From NCBI GenBank assembly GCA_964585545.1, contig CAZPDT010000008.1:62001-126000 (forward strand): DNA of 64,000 bases, in the 5' to 3' direction. This DNA is from Brumimicrobium sp964585545. GTDB taxonomy: Bacteria > Bacteroidota > Bacteroidia > Flavobacteriales_D > Crocinitomicaceae. The position numbers were made by a program, and so were the translations under genes. This document shows positions 36,293 to 44,921 of the stretch, in pieces. How positions within the stretch are numbered: position 1 is the first letter of the stretch; each line of letters begins with the position of its first letter. A model generated the notes under the pieces. The model had not been told where the DNA came from. It saw nothing but the letters and a program-made list of their open reading frames with translations, and ran no database searches.

Positions 36293-39259
36293 ATGTTTAT
36301 TCACACACAATACAGTATTAATTATGGGATGAAAACTCCTGAAGAAATAATCGATTGGTCTTTGTGCAAAGCCAGACTGCCTTTTATTGTTATTGCTGAT
36401 ATCAACACCACTACGGCGGTTATCAGCAGTGTTAAATATGCACAAGAGAAGAACCATCATGTGATTGCGGGAGTAGATATACGAAACAAAATAAAGCACT
36501 GCTACCTTATCGTTGCTGAAAATAACAGGGGCTTTAATGAAATCAATACTTTTTTAACACGATATCTACACAGTGGCAAGGATTTTCCTGTAACAGCTCC
36601 TTACTTTGCGAACTGTAAAGTCATCTATCCTTTAGAAAACCATCCAAAAACATTAAAATCAAATGAATATGTAGGAATTCAAAGCAATCAGGTCAACAGG
36701 CTTCCCTTTATTAAAAACCTTCCACAAGACAAATTGCTCGCTGTTCAAATCATGACATTTCAATCTAAAAAGGAGTACAACGCCCATCGTTTATTGCGGG
36801 CAATTGATCTCAATATTCTTCTTTCTCAATTGTCAGAAAAAAAGCAAGCTCCTAAAACAGAACGCTTCTGTAACTTTAAAGAATTGGAGGACATTTATGC
36901 TCAAGCTCCTTTTCTTTTGAAACAAACAATGGCGCTTTTATCAGCATGTCACATTTATTTTGGGTTTGGAGAAAAAGTGCAGTCAAAAAATCCAAAAACA
37001 TATACAGGGACAAAAAGAGAAGATCGGCAACTCATTGAATCACTGTGCTTAAGAGGGCAAGAAAAACGCTATCCAAAAGTTGATTTTTCTCACAACAACA
37101 ATGCTTCTAAAACGATTATAAAACGTGTTGAGCATGAAATTAATGTAATTGAGCAGAAGGAATACCTCTCTTATTTTTTAATCACTTGGGACATTATTCA
37201 TTATGCAAAATCCAAGGGTTATTTTCATGTTGGTCGAGGCAGTGGCGCCAACAGTATCATTGCTTATCTACTCGGAATAACAGATGTTGATCCTTTGGAT
37301 TTAGATCTTTACTTTGAACGTTTTATCAATCTATACCGTAAAAATCCACCTGATTTTGATATCGATTTTTCATGGAAGGAACGCGATGATGTATTGCATT
37401 ATATTTTTAATCGCTTTCCCAATACTGCATTAATTTGTACTTACAATACATATCAGTATCGAAGCTGTGTACGCGAACTAGGGAAAGTACTGGGGCTCCC
37501 AAAAACAGAAATTGACAAATTGAGCCGCAATAAATTTCAATTGCATGAATTGGATGAAATGAGTCGGCTCGTTTTAAAATACAGTCAATATATTGAAGGG
37601 CTTCCCTCCCATTTAAGCATACATGCTGGTGGTGTCATCATCAGTGAAAAACCATTGTCTTGGTTGGGTGCTACTTTTCTTCCCCCAAAAGGCTTTCCAA
37701 CAATCCAATTTTCCATGTTTGAAGCAGAGGATATAGGCTTGTATAAATTCGACATATTGAGTCAGCGGGGATTGAGTAAAATACGAGAAGCTCTGGATGT
37801 TATCCAATACAATCAACCCGAAAAAGAAATACATGATATTCACGACATTAATTTTTTTAAACAGGATAAGAAAATTCGGTCACTACTTCAAAATGGTGAA
37901 GCCATGGGTTGTTTTTATGTTGAATCACCTGCCATGCGGTCGCTCATGAAAAAACTTAAAACTACAACTTACCTCGATTTGGTGGCTGCAAGTTCCATTA
38001 TTCGTCCAGGAGTATCCAGTTCTGGCATGATGAAAGAGTATATTTTACGGCACAAAGACAAAAAGCGAAGACTACATGGTCATCCTTTGTTATTAGAACT
38101 CATGCCCGAGACTTATGGCATTATGGTTTATCAAGAAGATGTGATTAAAGTAGCCCATCATTTTGCAGGACTGAGTTTAGATGAAGCCGATGTGTTGCGC
38201 AGAGGAATGTCTGGGAAATACCGATCCCGAGGGAGGTTTACAGAAATCCAAAAAAAATTCTTTTCCAACTGTAAAGAAAAAGGCTACAGCGCTAAAGTTA
38301 TTCAATCTATTTGGCATCAAATAGAAAGTTTTGCGGGTTATGCTTTTTCCAAAGGGCATTCTGCATCTTATGCTGTCGAGAGTTTTCAAAGTTTGTATTT
38401 AAAAGCGTATTTCCCCTTAGAATATATGGTTGCAACCATCAATAATTTCGGTGGTTTTTACACAACAGAGTTTTATATCCAAGAAGCAAAACGATTGGGT
38501 GGAAAAATTGAAGCTCCTTGCATTCAAAACAGTCGGTGGGAAACAACAATACAAGGCACGGTTATTTATCTCGGTTTTCAGCACATTATGGGAATCAATT
38601 ACAAGGAAATGAATAAAATACTCCAATACCAATCTAAGAATGGGAAGTTCTCCTCATTTGATCAATTGTTAAATACTTTACATCCTTCATTAGAAAATAT
38701 ACTTTTACTCATTCGTATTGATGCTTTCCGAGCCTTTTCCCCCACCCAACAAGCTTTAAAATGGAAGGCCCACTTATTTTATAAAAAATCACATGCCTCT
38801 GCACTACACCAAAACTCCCTTTTCCAACAAGAAATAAAACAATATCAACTTCCGAAATTGGAAATTACTGAACTGGAACAATCTTTTGAAGAACTGGAGT
38901 TATTGGGTTTCCCTTTATGCAATCCTTTTGATTTACTGGAAACGCCTATTGCTCCTTCACAAATTATTTCTATAAATGATTTAAAGAACTACAACAACCA
39001 ATCGATTGTTCTCTATGGTTATTTAGTAACCATTAAATATGTCAAAACAAAAAATAAAACAGTAATGTATTTTGGCACTTTTCAAGATTATTTCGGGAAT
39101 ATTTTTGATACTGTTCATTTTCCGGAGCGTGCAAAGCTATATCCTTTTCAAGGGAAGGGTATTTATAAAATAAGAGGGAAAGTGGTTAACGATTTTGAAT
39201 ATTACAGTTTAGAAGTTATCCAACAGAAAAAGTTAAAAGAAAAAAATTGGGATAATTAA
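36293..39259 (+). CDS. DNA polymerase III alpha-type (DnaE-like) polymerase, degenerate PHP domain
   Basis: C-family polymerase of 988 residues, shorter than the replicative DnaE. The catalytic Asp residues are present in PPDFDIDFSW and YKFDILSQRGL, and the helix-hairpin-helix and OB parts follow (SFAGYAFSKGHSASYA; IVLYGYLVTIKYVKTK). The N-terminal PHP domain has lost metal ligands: the usual H-x-H start is reduced to F-I-H-T-Q-Y-S and the D-H-G motif to A-D-I-N, so no proofreading by this domain is expected. Such proteins accompany DinB or ImuB in mutagenesis cassettes. No imuA or lexA-like gene is next to it. A single gene unit with dinB is likely; no promoter of its own is evident. Confidence 0.9.
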   Translation: MFIHTQYSINYGMKTPEEIIDWSLCKARLPFIVIADINTTTAVISSVKYAQEKNHHVIAGVDIRNKIKHCYLIVAENNRGFNEINTFLTRYLHSGKDFPVTAPYFANCKVIYPLENHPKTLKSNEYVGIQSNQVNRLPFIKNLPQDKLLAVQIMTFQSKKEYNAHRLLRAIDLNILLSQLSEKKQAPKTERFCNFKELEDIYAQAPFLLKQTMALLSACHIYFGFGEKVQSKNPKTYTGTKREDRQLIESLCLRGQEKRYPKVDFSHNNNASKTIIKRVEHEINVIEQKEYLSYFLITWDIIHYAKSKGYFHVGRGSGANSIIAYLLGITDVDPLDLDLYFERFINLYRKNPPDFDIDFSWKERDDVLHYIFNRFPNTALICTYNTYQYRSCVRELGKVLGLPKTEIDKLSRNKFQLHELDEMSRLVLKYSQYIEGLPSHLSIHAGGVIISEKPLSWLGATFLPPKGFPTIQFSMFEAEDIGLYKFDILSQRGLSKIREALDVIQYNQPEKEIHDIHDINFFKQDKKIRSLLQNGEAMGCFYVESPAMRSLMKKLKTTTYLDLVAASSIIRPGVSSSGMMKEYILRHKDKKRRLHGHPLLLELMPETYGIMVYQEDVIKVAHHFAGLSLDEADVLRRGMSGKYRSRGRFTEIQKKFFSNCKEKGYSAKVIQSIWHQIESFAGYAFSKGHSASYAVESFQSLYLKAYFPLEYMVATINNFGGFYTTEFYIQEAKRLGGKIEAPCIQNSRWETTIQGTVIYLGFQHIMGINYKEMNKILQYQSKNGKFSSFDQLLNTLHPSLENILLLIRIDAFRAFSPTQQALKWKAHLFYKKSHASALHQNSLFQQEIKQYQLPKLEITELEQSFEELELLGFPLCNPFDLLETPIAPSQIISINDLKNYNNQSIVLYGYLVTIKYVKTKNKTVMYFGTFQDYFGNIFDTVHFPERAKLYPFQGKGIYKIRGKVVNDFEYYSLEVIQQKKLKEKNWDN

Positions 39260-39381
39260 TGATGCGGATGAATTCACGAAATTATTTAATTTTTCAATTT
39301 TAATATTTTTTATGATTCTTAAAACCATAAATCTCAATATTGTAGCTATATTAAAAAGAAATATATAAATCAAAAAAAGTT

Positions 39382-39633
39382 ATGAAAAACAATTCAAAAG
39401 TAGTTTTAGCCGCATTTACAGGCGCTGTAGTTGGAGCAGGTGTCGCATTATTATTTGCTCCTGCGAGTGGAAAAGAAACACGAGAAAAAATAGGCGACAA
39501 GTTAAGTGATGCAAAAGACGCATTGGCAAGCAAAGGAAAAAGAGCTCGAGATCGTGTAAGTGAGAAATACAATGAAACCAAAGATAATTTAGCCAATAAA
39601 GGTCAGGATGCTTTGGAGAAGATGAAGTCTTAA
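39382..39633 (+). CDS. YtxH domain protein, copy 1
   Basis: 83-residue protein with an N-terminal hydrophobic, glycine/alanine-rich segment (VLAAFTGAVVGAGVALLFAPASG) and a charged amphipathic helix (DKLSDAKDALASKGKRARDRV). This is the YtxH/general-stress pattern; the molecular role is unknown. The next gene is a shorter paralogue with almost the same first 40 residues, so the pair arose by tandem duplication. It heads a four-gene run of small membrane-associated proteins. Confidence 0.88.
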   Translation: MKNNSKVVLAAFTGAVVGAGVALLFAPASGKETREKIGDKLSDAKDALASKGKRARDRVSEKYNETKDNLANKGQDALEKMKS

Positions 39634-39683
39634 TGCACTGCTTTATCATCAATTTATTAAATTAATAATTTTTAAAAAATAGT

Positions 39684-39866
39684 ATGGGAGACAATTCAAA
39701 AATCATATTTGCCGCATTAACAGGTGCCGTAGTTGGAGCAGGTGTTGCATTATTACTTGCACCAGCAAGTGGAAAAGAAACACGAGAAAAAATAAGCGAT
39801 AAATTAAACGAGACTAAGAATAAACTAGCCGATAAAGGTCGGGATGTTCTGGAGAAAATGAAATAG
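39684..39866 (+). CDS. YtxH domain protein, copy 2
   Basis: 60 residues, near-identical to the preceding gene over IFAALTGAVVGAGVALLLAPASG and KETREKI, but lacking about 20 residues of the middle helix. High DNA similarity between the two copies suggests a fairly recent duplication. An AATTCGTAATT-type repeat block follows directly. Confidence 0.85.
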   Translation: MGDNSKIIFAALTGAVVGAGVALLLAPASGKETREKISDKLNETKNKLADKGRDVLEKMK

Positions 39867-39872
39867 GACGGT

Positions 39873-39937
39873 TAGTCAATTACGAATTGGGAATGGTTGA
39901 ATTACGAATTGGACAATTATGAATTGGGGAATTGGGA
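39873..39937. repeat. AATTCGTAATT-type intergenic repeat, inverted copy
   Basis: Units such as TCAATTACGAATTGGGAATG and GTTGAATTACGAATT are the reverse complement of the 45-bp repeat words at 1941-2070. They fill the gap between the second YtxH gene and the holin-like gene. Confidence 0.75.
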
Positions 39938-39975
39938 CGTTCAAAGTAAACAGAATTACATTTTAATATATAAAA

Positions 39976-40308
39976 ATGAAAAATCCATTTAAAGGAGGAG
40001 TCGAAGAAATAAAACGCATCATCAATGCATATTTCAATCTTATAAGGATAAGAAGTATTAAAAGAGGAGCTGAAATCAGTTCTCGGGTTACATTTGGTCT
40101 ATTGACCATTATTTTCATTCTTCTTGGCTCTACTTTCTTTTGTATTGCATTGGCGTTATTTATTGGTGAGTTAATGAATTCTTATGCCTTGGGTTTCCTA
40201 ACAGTTGGTGCAGTACCAATACTGGCAATGCTGTTGATGCTCATATTTAAGGAACAAACTTATCGTCGATTGCTCAATTTCTTCACTAAAATAATGACAA
40301 AAAAATGA
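39976..40308 (+). CDS. holin-like (phage holin superfamily III type) membrane protein
   Basis: 110 residues with a charged amphipathic N-terminal helix (GGVEEIKRIINAYFNLIRIRSIKRGAE) and two transmembrane helices (about residues 43-65 and 70-90). This layout is that of the actinobacterial-type holin/YqxA-like domain, found in many Bacteroidota next to YtxH genes; a real holin function is unlikely since no phage genes surround it. It overlaps the next gene by four bases (ATGA). Confidence 0.7.
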   Translation: MKNPFKGGVEEIKRIINAYFNLIRIRSIKRGAEISSRVTFGLLTIIFILLGSTFFCIALALFIGELMNSYALGFLTVGAVPILAMLLMLIFKEQTYRRLLNFFTKIMTKK

Positions 40309-40721
40309 AAGGAAATGTGAAAAATTATAACGACTTATTGGTAGAAGAAGAAAGGTTGCTTGCTCAAATCGATCAATCTCAATCAAATTTAGAAAAGGAA
40401 ATCGAAGAGTTGTTGAGTATTGCTCACTTGTTTAAATTCTTAAAAAGTAAAATAAAAGAAAAAGTAAAACAGGATTTTTCATCAAAAATAGCACTCAAAG
40501 AATCCTTAATTAATGTTTCATTAGACTTTGTCTACGAGAAGTTAACCTCACTATTAGATGAAGATGAGAAAAGTGAAGATGGAACCAAAAGTGCGGCTGC
40601 GGGTATAAAATCAACAGCCAAGTTGATATTGGACGCTTTCTATATCGATTATAAGCCTATAGCAATTGCTTATATATCAGATTTCATTGATGAAAACATT
40701 GAAAAACTAATGAAAAAATAG
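40305..40721 (+). CDS. hypothetical protein of the YtxH/holin-like cluster
   Basis: 138 residues, largely helical: an N-terminal coiled-coil stretch (NYNDLLVEEERLLAQIDQSQSNLEKEIEEL) and a lysine-rich middle (LKSKIKEKVKQDF). No signal peptide or membrane helix. I do not recognise the family. Translational coupling with the holin-like gene implies that the two proteins act together, perhaps at the inner membrane. Confidence 0.75.
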   Translation: MKGNVKNYNDLLVEEERLLAQIDQSQSNLEKEIEELLSIAHLFKFLKSKIKEKVKQDFSSKIALKESLINVSLDFVYEKLTSLLDEDEKSEDGTKSAAAGIKSTAKLILDAFYIDYKPIAIAYISDFIDENIEKLMKK

Positions 40722-40731
40722 AGCAAAATGC

Positions 40732-42048
40732 CTAATCTACCAGTTCTCCATACAAATCATAATGATCTGCTGAAGTAATCTTAACAGGAGCAAAATCACC
40801 TATTCTAACATAGTTCTCGTTGGTCGCTTTTACCAATACTTCGTTATCTACTTCTGGAGAATCATATTGGGTTCGTCCAACAAAATAACCGCCCTCAACC
40901 CGATCAAACAAAACTTTACGTGTTTGTCCTACATGACGTTGGTTTAGTTTATAACTGATCCCTGATTGCAGCTCCATTATTGCATCGGCACGGTCTCGCT
41001 TAACCTTATCAGGGACATCATCTTCAAAATTAAATGCATGGGTGTCTTCTTCATGAGAATAAGTGAAAATCCCCAATCTTTCAAACTCCATGTTCTTTAC
41101 AAAATCATAAGTTTCTTGGAAATCTGTTTCTGTTTCACTTGGATAACCTGAGATAAGCGTTGTTCGAATTGCAATCTCAGGAATCTTATCGCGAATTTTA
41201 GCCACTAGACTTTCTGTTTTTTCCCGTGTTGTTCCACGACGCATTGCTTTTAAAATTCTTGTCGATCCATGCTGCAATGGCATATCTAAATAATTGCAAA
41301 CGTTACTTCTGTTCTTAATAACATCAATCACATCCATGGGGAATCCTGTAGGGAAAGCGTAATGCAAACGGATCCATTCAATCCCTTCAACATCAGCCAA
41401 CCGATCAATCAATTCCGCCAAGTTTCTCTTTTTGTATATATCTAAACCATAAAAGGTTAAATCTTGTGCAATCAGCATTAATTCCTTCACTCCTTGCGCT
41501 GCCAAACTTTCGGCTTGCCTTACCAAATCTTCAATCGGTGTAGAACGGTGGTTTCCTCTCATGATTGGAATGGCACAAAACGAACATTTTCGATCACATC
41601 CTTCTGCAATCTTAAAGTAAGCAAAGTGAGAAGGCGTTGTCAATAAACGTTCTCCAACCAATTCATGCTTATAATCAGCTTTGAGCGTTTTTAATATCTT
41701 CGGCAATTCTCTTGTTCCAAAATAAGCATCTACTTCAGGAATTTCTTTTTCCAGATCTTCTTTATAACGCTGAGACAAACAGCCTGTCACATAAACCTTA
41801 TCAACTTGTCCTTCCTTTTTGGCTTCTGCAAAACGCAAAATAGTATCAATTGATTCTTGCTTGGCATTATCAATAAATCCACAAGTATTAATAATTACAA
41901 CTTCTGAATCGTCTTGTTTGGCTTCGTGTTCTACCTCAAATTTATTGGCCTTCAGTTGTGCCATTAACACCTCTGAATCAAAAAGGTTTTTTGAACACCC
42001 CAAGGTAACAACATTGACTTTATTTTTCTTCAGCGTTTTTGTTTTCAT
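40732..42048 (-). CDS. rimO: ribosomal protein S12 methylthiotransferase
   Basis: Radical-SAM enzyme adding a methylthio group to an aspartate of ribosomal protein S12. Three domains in order: UPF0004 domain with three Cys for an auxiliary iron-sulfur cluster (VTLGCSKNLFDSE, NTCGFIDNAKQES, VTGCLSQRY), radical SAM core with CDRKCSFC near residues 155-162, and a C-terminal TRAM domain (about 375-438). GTRELPKIL and the overall order distinguish RimO from MiaB. It converges with the small cluster gene at 40721. A TAnnTTTG element ends four bases before the ATG. Confidence 0.96.
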   Translation of the reverse strand: MKTKTLKKNKVNVVTLGCSKNLFDSEVLMAQLKANKFEVEHEAKQDDSEVVIINTCGFIDNAKQESIDTILRFAEAKKEGQVDKVYVTGCLSQRYKEDLEKEIPEVDAYFGTRELPKILKTLKADYKHELVGERLLTTPSHFAYFKIAEGCDRKCSFCAIPIMRGNHRSTPIEDLVRQAESLAAQGVKELMLIAQDLTFYGLDIYKKRNLAELIDRLADVEGIEWIRLHYAFPTGFPMDVIDVIKNRSNVCNYLDMPLQHGSTRILKAMRRGTTREKTESLVAKIRDKIPEIAIRTTLISGYPSETETDFQETYDFVKNMEFERLGIFTYSHEEDTHAFNFEDDVPDKVKRDRADAIMELQSGISYKLNQRHVGQTRKVLFDRVEGGYFVGRTQYDSPEVDNEVLVKATNENYVRIGDFAPVKITSADHYDLYGELVD

Positions 42049-42444
42049 AGTGCAAAAGTACAGTTAAAATAATATATGTCGAAAGTTTATCTTAAAAGAT
42101 TATAAGTTGCTGCTGAAATACTCTACAAACGTTAATTTGTAAGAAGAGATTAATTCGCTATATATCAAAGATTTGCATATTATCTTTAACATTTGATAAA
42201 TATCCTTCTGAGTTACTCAAGGTAGTAGCTGTCAAAAAAGTGTAAAAAAATGCAAGTTACTGAAAATGAGAATGAAATGAGCACACTAAAGTATGTGATT
42301 GAGTTCGAATTTTGTCAATAACGCAGTAGTTTTGAGACATTCACGTTAATTTATTTTTTAGTTCTCTCAAATTTTTATAAATTAGTAGAATAGTACTTGA
42401 AATAGTGCCTGTTCAGAGACAGATAGTTTTTAAAATTAATAACA
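42049..42444. other. intergenic region between rimO and the T9SS protein
   Basis: 396 AT-rich bases between divergent genes. It holds the rimO -7 element at 42053-42060. I see no hairpin, repeat or convincing short gene; a 23-codon frame starting at 42250 has no supporting features. Confidence 0.6.
42053..42060 (-). promoter_or_regulatory. -7 element of rimO, close to the start codon
   Basis: TACTTTTG on the minus strand, ending four bases before the ATG at 42048, the same arrangement as at the helicase gene; suggests a leaderless transcript. Confidence 0.4.
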
Positions 42445-44307
42445 ATGAAACCAAAACGATCTATTTTAACACAAAATCTTTTTACTACATTCGTCTTTAT
42501 CGGATTAGGATTGTCCTTATTTGCGAATGATTACAATCAAAAAAAGTCTTATTTCAATCATCTTGTTGAAATTAATAAAGAATGGAACCACCATAAATCT
42601 GCTTGTCCAGAAGGTTTGATTTCTTTTCAATCGGATGTCGATAGAATCCAATTGCATTTGAATCTGGTAATTGACTACCTAAAATCCAATACTCCAACAG
42701 AATTTGATGCAAAGCAAAAGTCAAATCGACTTTCTTTACTCAATAAACTTCAAGAATATGCAGACCAAAAAGTTTTCCCTATTAATAACCACCATTCTAT
42801 ACGTACACCTTATTTCGTTGATGATTACGGAACAAACTGCGCTGTTGGTCAAATGATTTATGTCTCTGGACACAAAGATTTGGTTAAGCGCATCAGTAAA
42901 GCGCACAACTATGATTATATTAAAGATATTGACACTGAGGGTTTAATTGAATGGGCGCAGCAATATGGTTTTAAACTAGAGGAACTAAAATGGATTCAAC
43001 CAGCTTATTCGCCCACAAGAATCATCGAGCAAGTTGGCGACGGAACCAATGGAAGTGTCAACAATATCGTATACAATAACCAAACTCAAAGTCTTATAGT
43101 TTCGGGTGATTTCACAGAGTTAGACAGTTTACCATGCCTCAATATTGGCGTTTATATAAACAATCAACTTTCTTGCTTGGGAAATGGAATAGAAGGAAAA
43201 ATCAATGATGTAGTTGTCAATGATGGCGTGATTTATGCTTTTGGTGAACTGCATCACAACGGGGCTACTTTTCCAATAGCCAAACATGATGGTTCAGGAT
43301 GGAGCTATATCAATATACCCAATAGAACAGATGCCATTTGTACAGCAGCCAATAGTGGCAGTTTTGAATACCAATTTGAACTCTCTATTTCTCATAACAC
43401 AATCCCAGATCATCAAGAAATATGGCGGTTTTTAAATAACAATACCTGGGAGAAAAAAGCTATGGTCAAGGGTTTTATACTAGACATCATAATCAGTTCA
43501 CAAGGAAAAGTTTATGCTGGACATTTTGATTCTGTTACCGTTTATAACTCCTTGAATACAGTAGACACCACTTTTGTTGGAAAAAATGTAGTGATTCATC
43601 CTAGTCATACAAATAATTGGTATGGAATAGGAACTGAAATCAGTGACACTGTTAAGACAGTAGCCCAAATTGGGAATGCACTAATTTTTGGAGGATCGTG
43701 CAGCAGTAGTTCTGGTACTAATAACATTTGCATCAGCAGATACTACAATTCCACTTTACAACCATTGTATTTAAATCATTCGCCTTCAGCGAACTATTCT
43801 GTTAATGCAATCACTTATAATTATGGAAATAAATTCACATTTGGAGGCAAATTTGAAATTAATCCGATAACTGGAACGATAGGCAATAACCTTGCAACCT
43901 ATGACTTGGTTCACAATAGAATTGAAGCCATTGCGCGTTTAGATCAGCCTGTTTACAGTTTAGCCTATTTAAATAATGAAATGTTTTTAGGAGGTGAATT
44001 TCAAGTCAATAACTATTCACTACCTGTTAATCATTTGGGGAAATTGGGAGGAACTGTTGGATTAGATGAAATTAAAATTGATAATAGCAGTACAGATATC
44101 TATCCCAACCCCTTTACTTCTACTGTCCATTTTAGAAACATTGAAGATGGAGTCCCTTTTACTATCCAAAGTATCAATGGTCGTGAAGTAAAAAAAGGAA
44201 CCGTAATTGATCAAAGAATAGATGGTCTTGAAACATTGCCCAAGGGAACGTATTTATTGGTTCTCGAAACAAAAAAAGGTGCTGTGTTCAAGAAGGTTTT
44301 TAAATAG
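42445..44307 (+). CDS. secreted repeat protein with T9SS sorting domain
   Basis: 620 residues: signal peptide (FTTFVFIGLGLSLFANDY), a helical N-terminal domain ending in TPYFVDDYGTNCAVGQMIYV (a conserved block in exported proteins of several phyla, roughly residues 120-180), a central region with propeller-like repeats (VNNIVYNNQTQSLIVSGDF; KFTFGGKFEIN; NNEMFLGGEFQVNN) about 40-60 residues apart, and a C-terminal type A T9SS sorting domain (IYPNPFTSTVHF ... GAVFKKVFK). Probably displayed on the cell surface. No catalytic motif seen and function unknown. Confidence 0.85.
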   Translation: MKPKRSILTQNLFTTFVFIGLGLSLFANDYNQKKSYFNHLVEINKEWNHHKSACPEGLISFQSDVDRIQLHLNLVIDYLKSNTPTEFDAKQKSNRLSLLNKLQEYADQKVFPINNHHSIRTPYFVDDYGTNCAVGQMIYVSGHKDLVKRISKAHNYDYIKDIDTEGLIEWAQQYGFKLEELKWIQPAYSPTRIIEQVGDGTNGSVNNIVYNNQTQSLIVSGDFTELDSLPCLNIGVYINNQLSCLGNGIEGKINDVVVNDGVIYAFGELHHNGATFPIAKHDGSGWSYINIPNRTDAICTAANSGSFEYQFELSISHNTIPDHQEIWRFLNNNTWEKKAMVKGFILDIIISSQGKVYAGHFDSVTVYNSLNTVDTTFVGKNVVIHPSHTNNWYGIGTEISDTVKTVAQIGNALIFGGSCSSSSGTNNICISRYYNSTLQPLYLNHSPSANYSVNAITYNYGNKFTFGGKFEINPITGTIGNNLATYDLVHNRIEAIARLDQPVYSLAYLNNEMFLGGEFQVNNYSLPVNHLGKLGGTVGLDEIKIDNSSTDIYPNPFTSTVHFRNIEDGVPFTIQSINGREVKKGTVIDQRIDGLETLPKGTYLLVLETKKGAVFKKVFK

Positions 44308-44339
44308 TGAGTGATAACCCGAATTCTAAGACAAGTGTT

Positions 44340-44406
44340 CTTTTTCACATAAAATAGCTAACTTTTACGTTTAGCCTATTCAAAGGAATATTTTGTCATG
44401 ATTTTT
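44340..44406. repeat. 68-bp dispersed repeat, copy 2
   Basis: Partner of 34795-34862. The minus-strand ATG and M-T-K-Y-S-F-E codons are kept but stops follow after seven codons, so it is a decayed remnant. Confidence 0.6.
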
Positions 44407-44859
44407 GGGCAAAAATACACGCCAAAATGGTTTCTGCCTTCGATACTCACCCTGAATTGCACTTCACTGCGTTGCGTTTATTCAAGGTTAATAGGATATC
44501 GCATCTACGGCGCTTCTTTCCAGTATTCTTATGAATACAAAAGAAACAAACAGGATTAAATAAAAAGGAGGTGATGTATAATCAACTAATTGTGTAGCGA
44601 AAAACTAATTTGTCAGATAGAATTATTCATGAATCTCACAAATTAATTGAACCCCAAAAATGAGAACTTAAAATAGACATCGTAAAACTTATAGCATGCT
44701 GCTTATCAATTATATAATAATTTAGCAGTGTGAGATTGATGAATAAATCGTGATAAGAAAACTTGCTGGAAAGTTCAAAACTACAATTCGAAAGCTGAAT
44801 TATCTATAAAACATCTTCACTTCATATTCATAGCTGCGTTTAAAAATCAAACAAAGTTA

Positions 44860-44867
44860 TATCTTTG
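44860..44867 (+). promoter_or_regulatory. -7 element of the DUF1015-yggS pair
   Basis: TATCTTTG matches TAnnTTTG and lies 54 bases before the ATG at 44922. No exact TTG at -33. Confidence 0.4.
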
Positions 44868-44921
44868 CCTAAAGCCTTTGTTTAAAAAATAAAGGGCTGT
44901 TAAAACCATGATTTAGTAGCT

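Larger units (their letters stand above)
44308..44921. other. 614-base gap with decayed repeats
   Basis: Contains the second copy of the 68-bp repeat (44340-44406), then a stretch of GC-richer mixed words at 44430-44530 including CTGCGTTGCG, and AT-rich sequence without open frames above 40 codons. A -7-like TATCTTTG lies at 44860-44867 upstream of the next gene. No RNA gene recognised. Confidence 0.55.

Noticed and set aside
39976..40308. Prophage holin
   Set aside because: No phage structural, lysis or integrase genes are nearby, and this type of membrane protein is common in chromosomes next to YtxH genes.
42250..42321. 23-codon frame upstream of the T9SS protein
   Set aside because: Too short, no homologue recognised and no translation signals.
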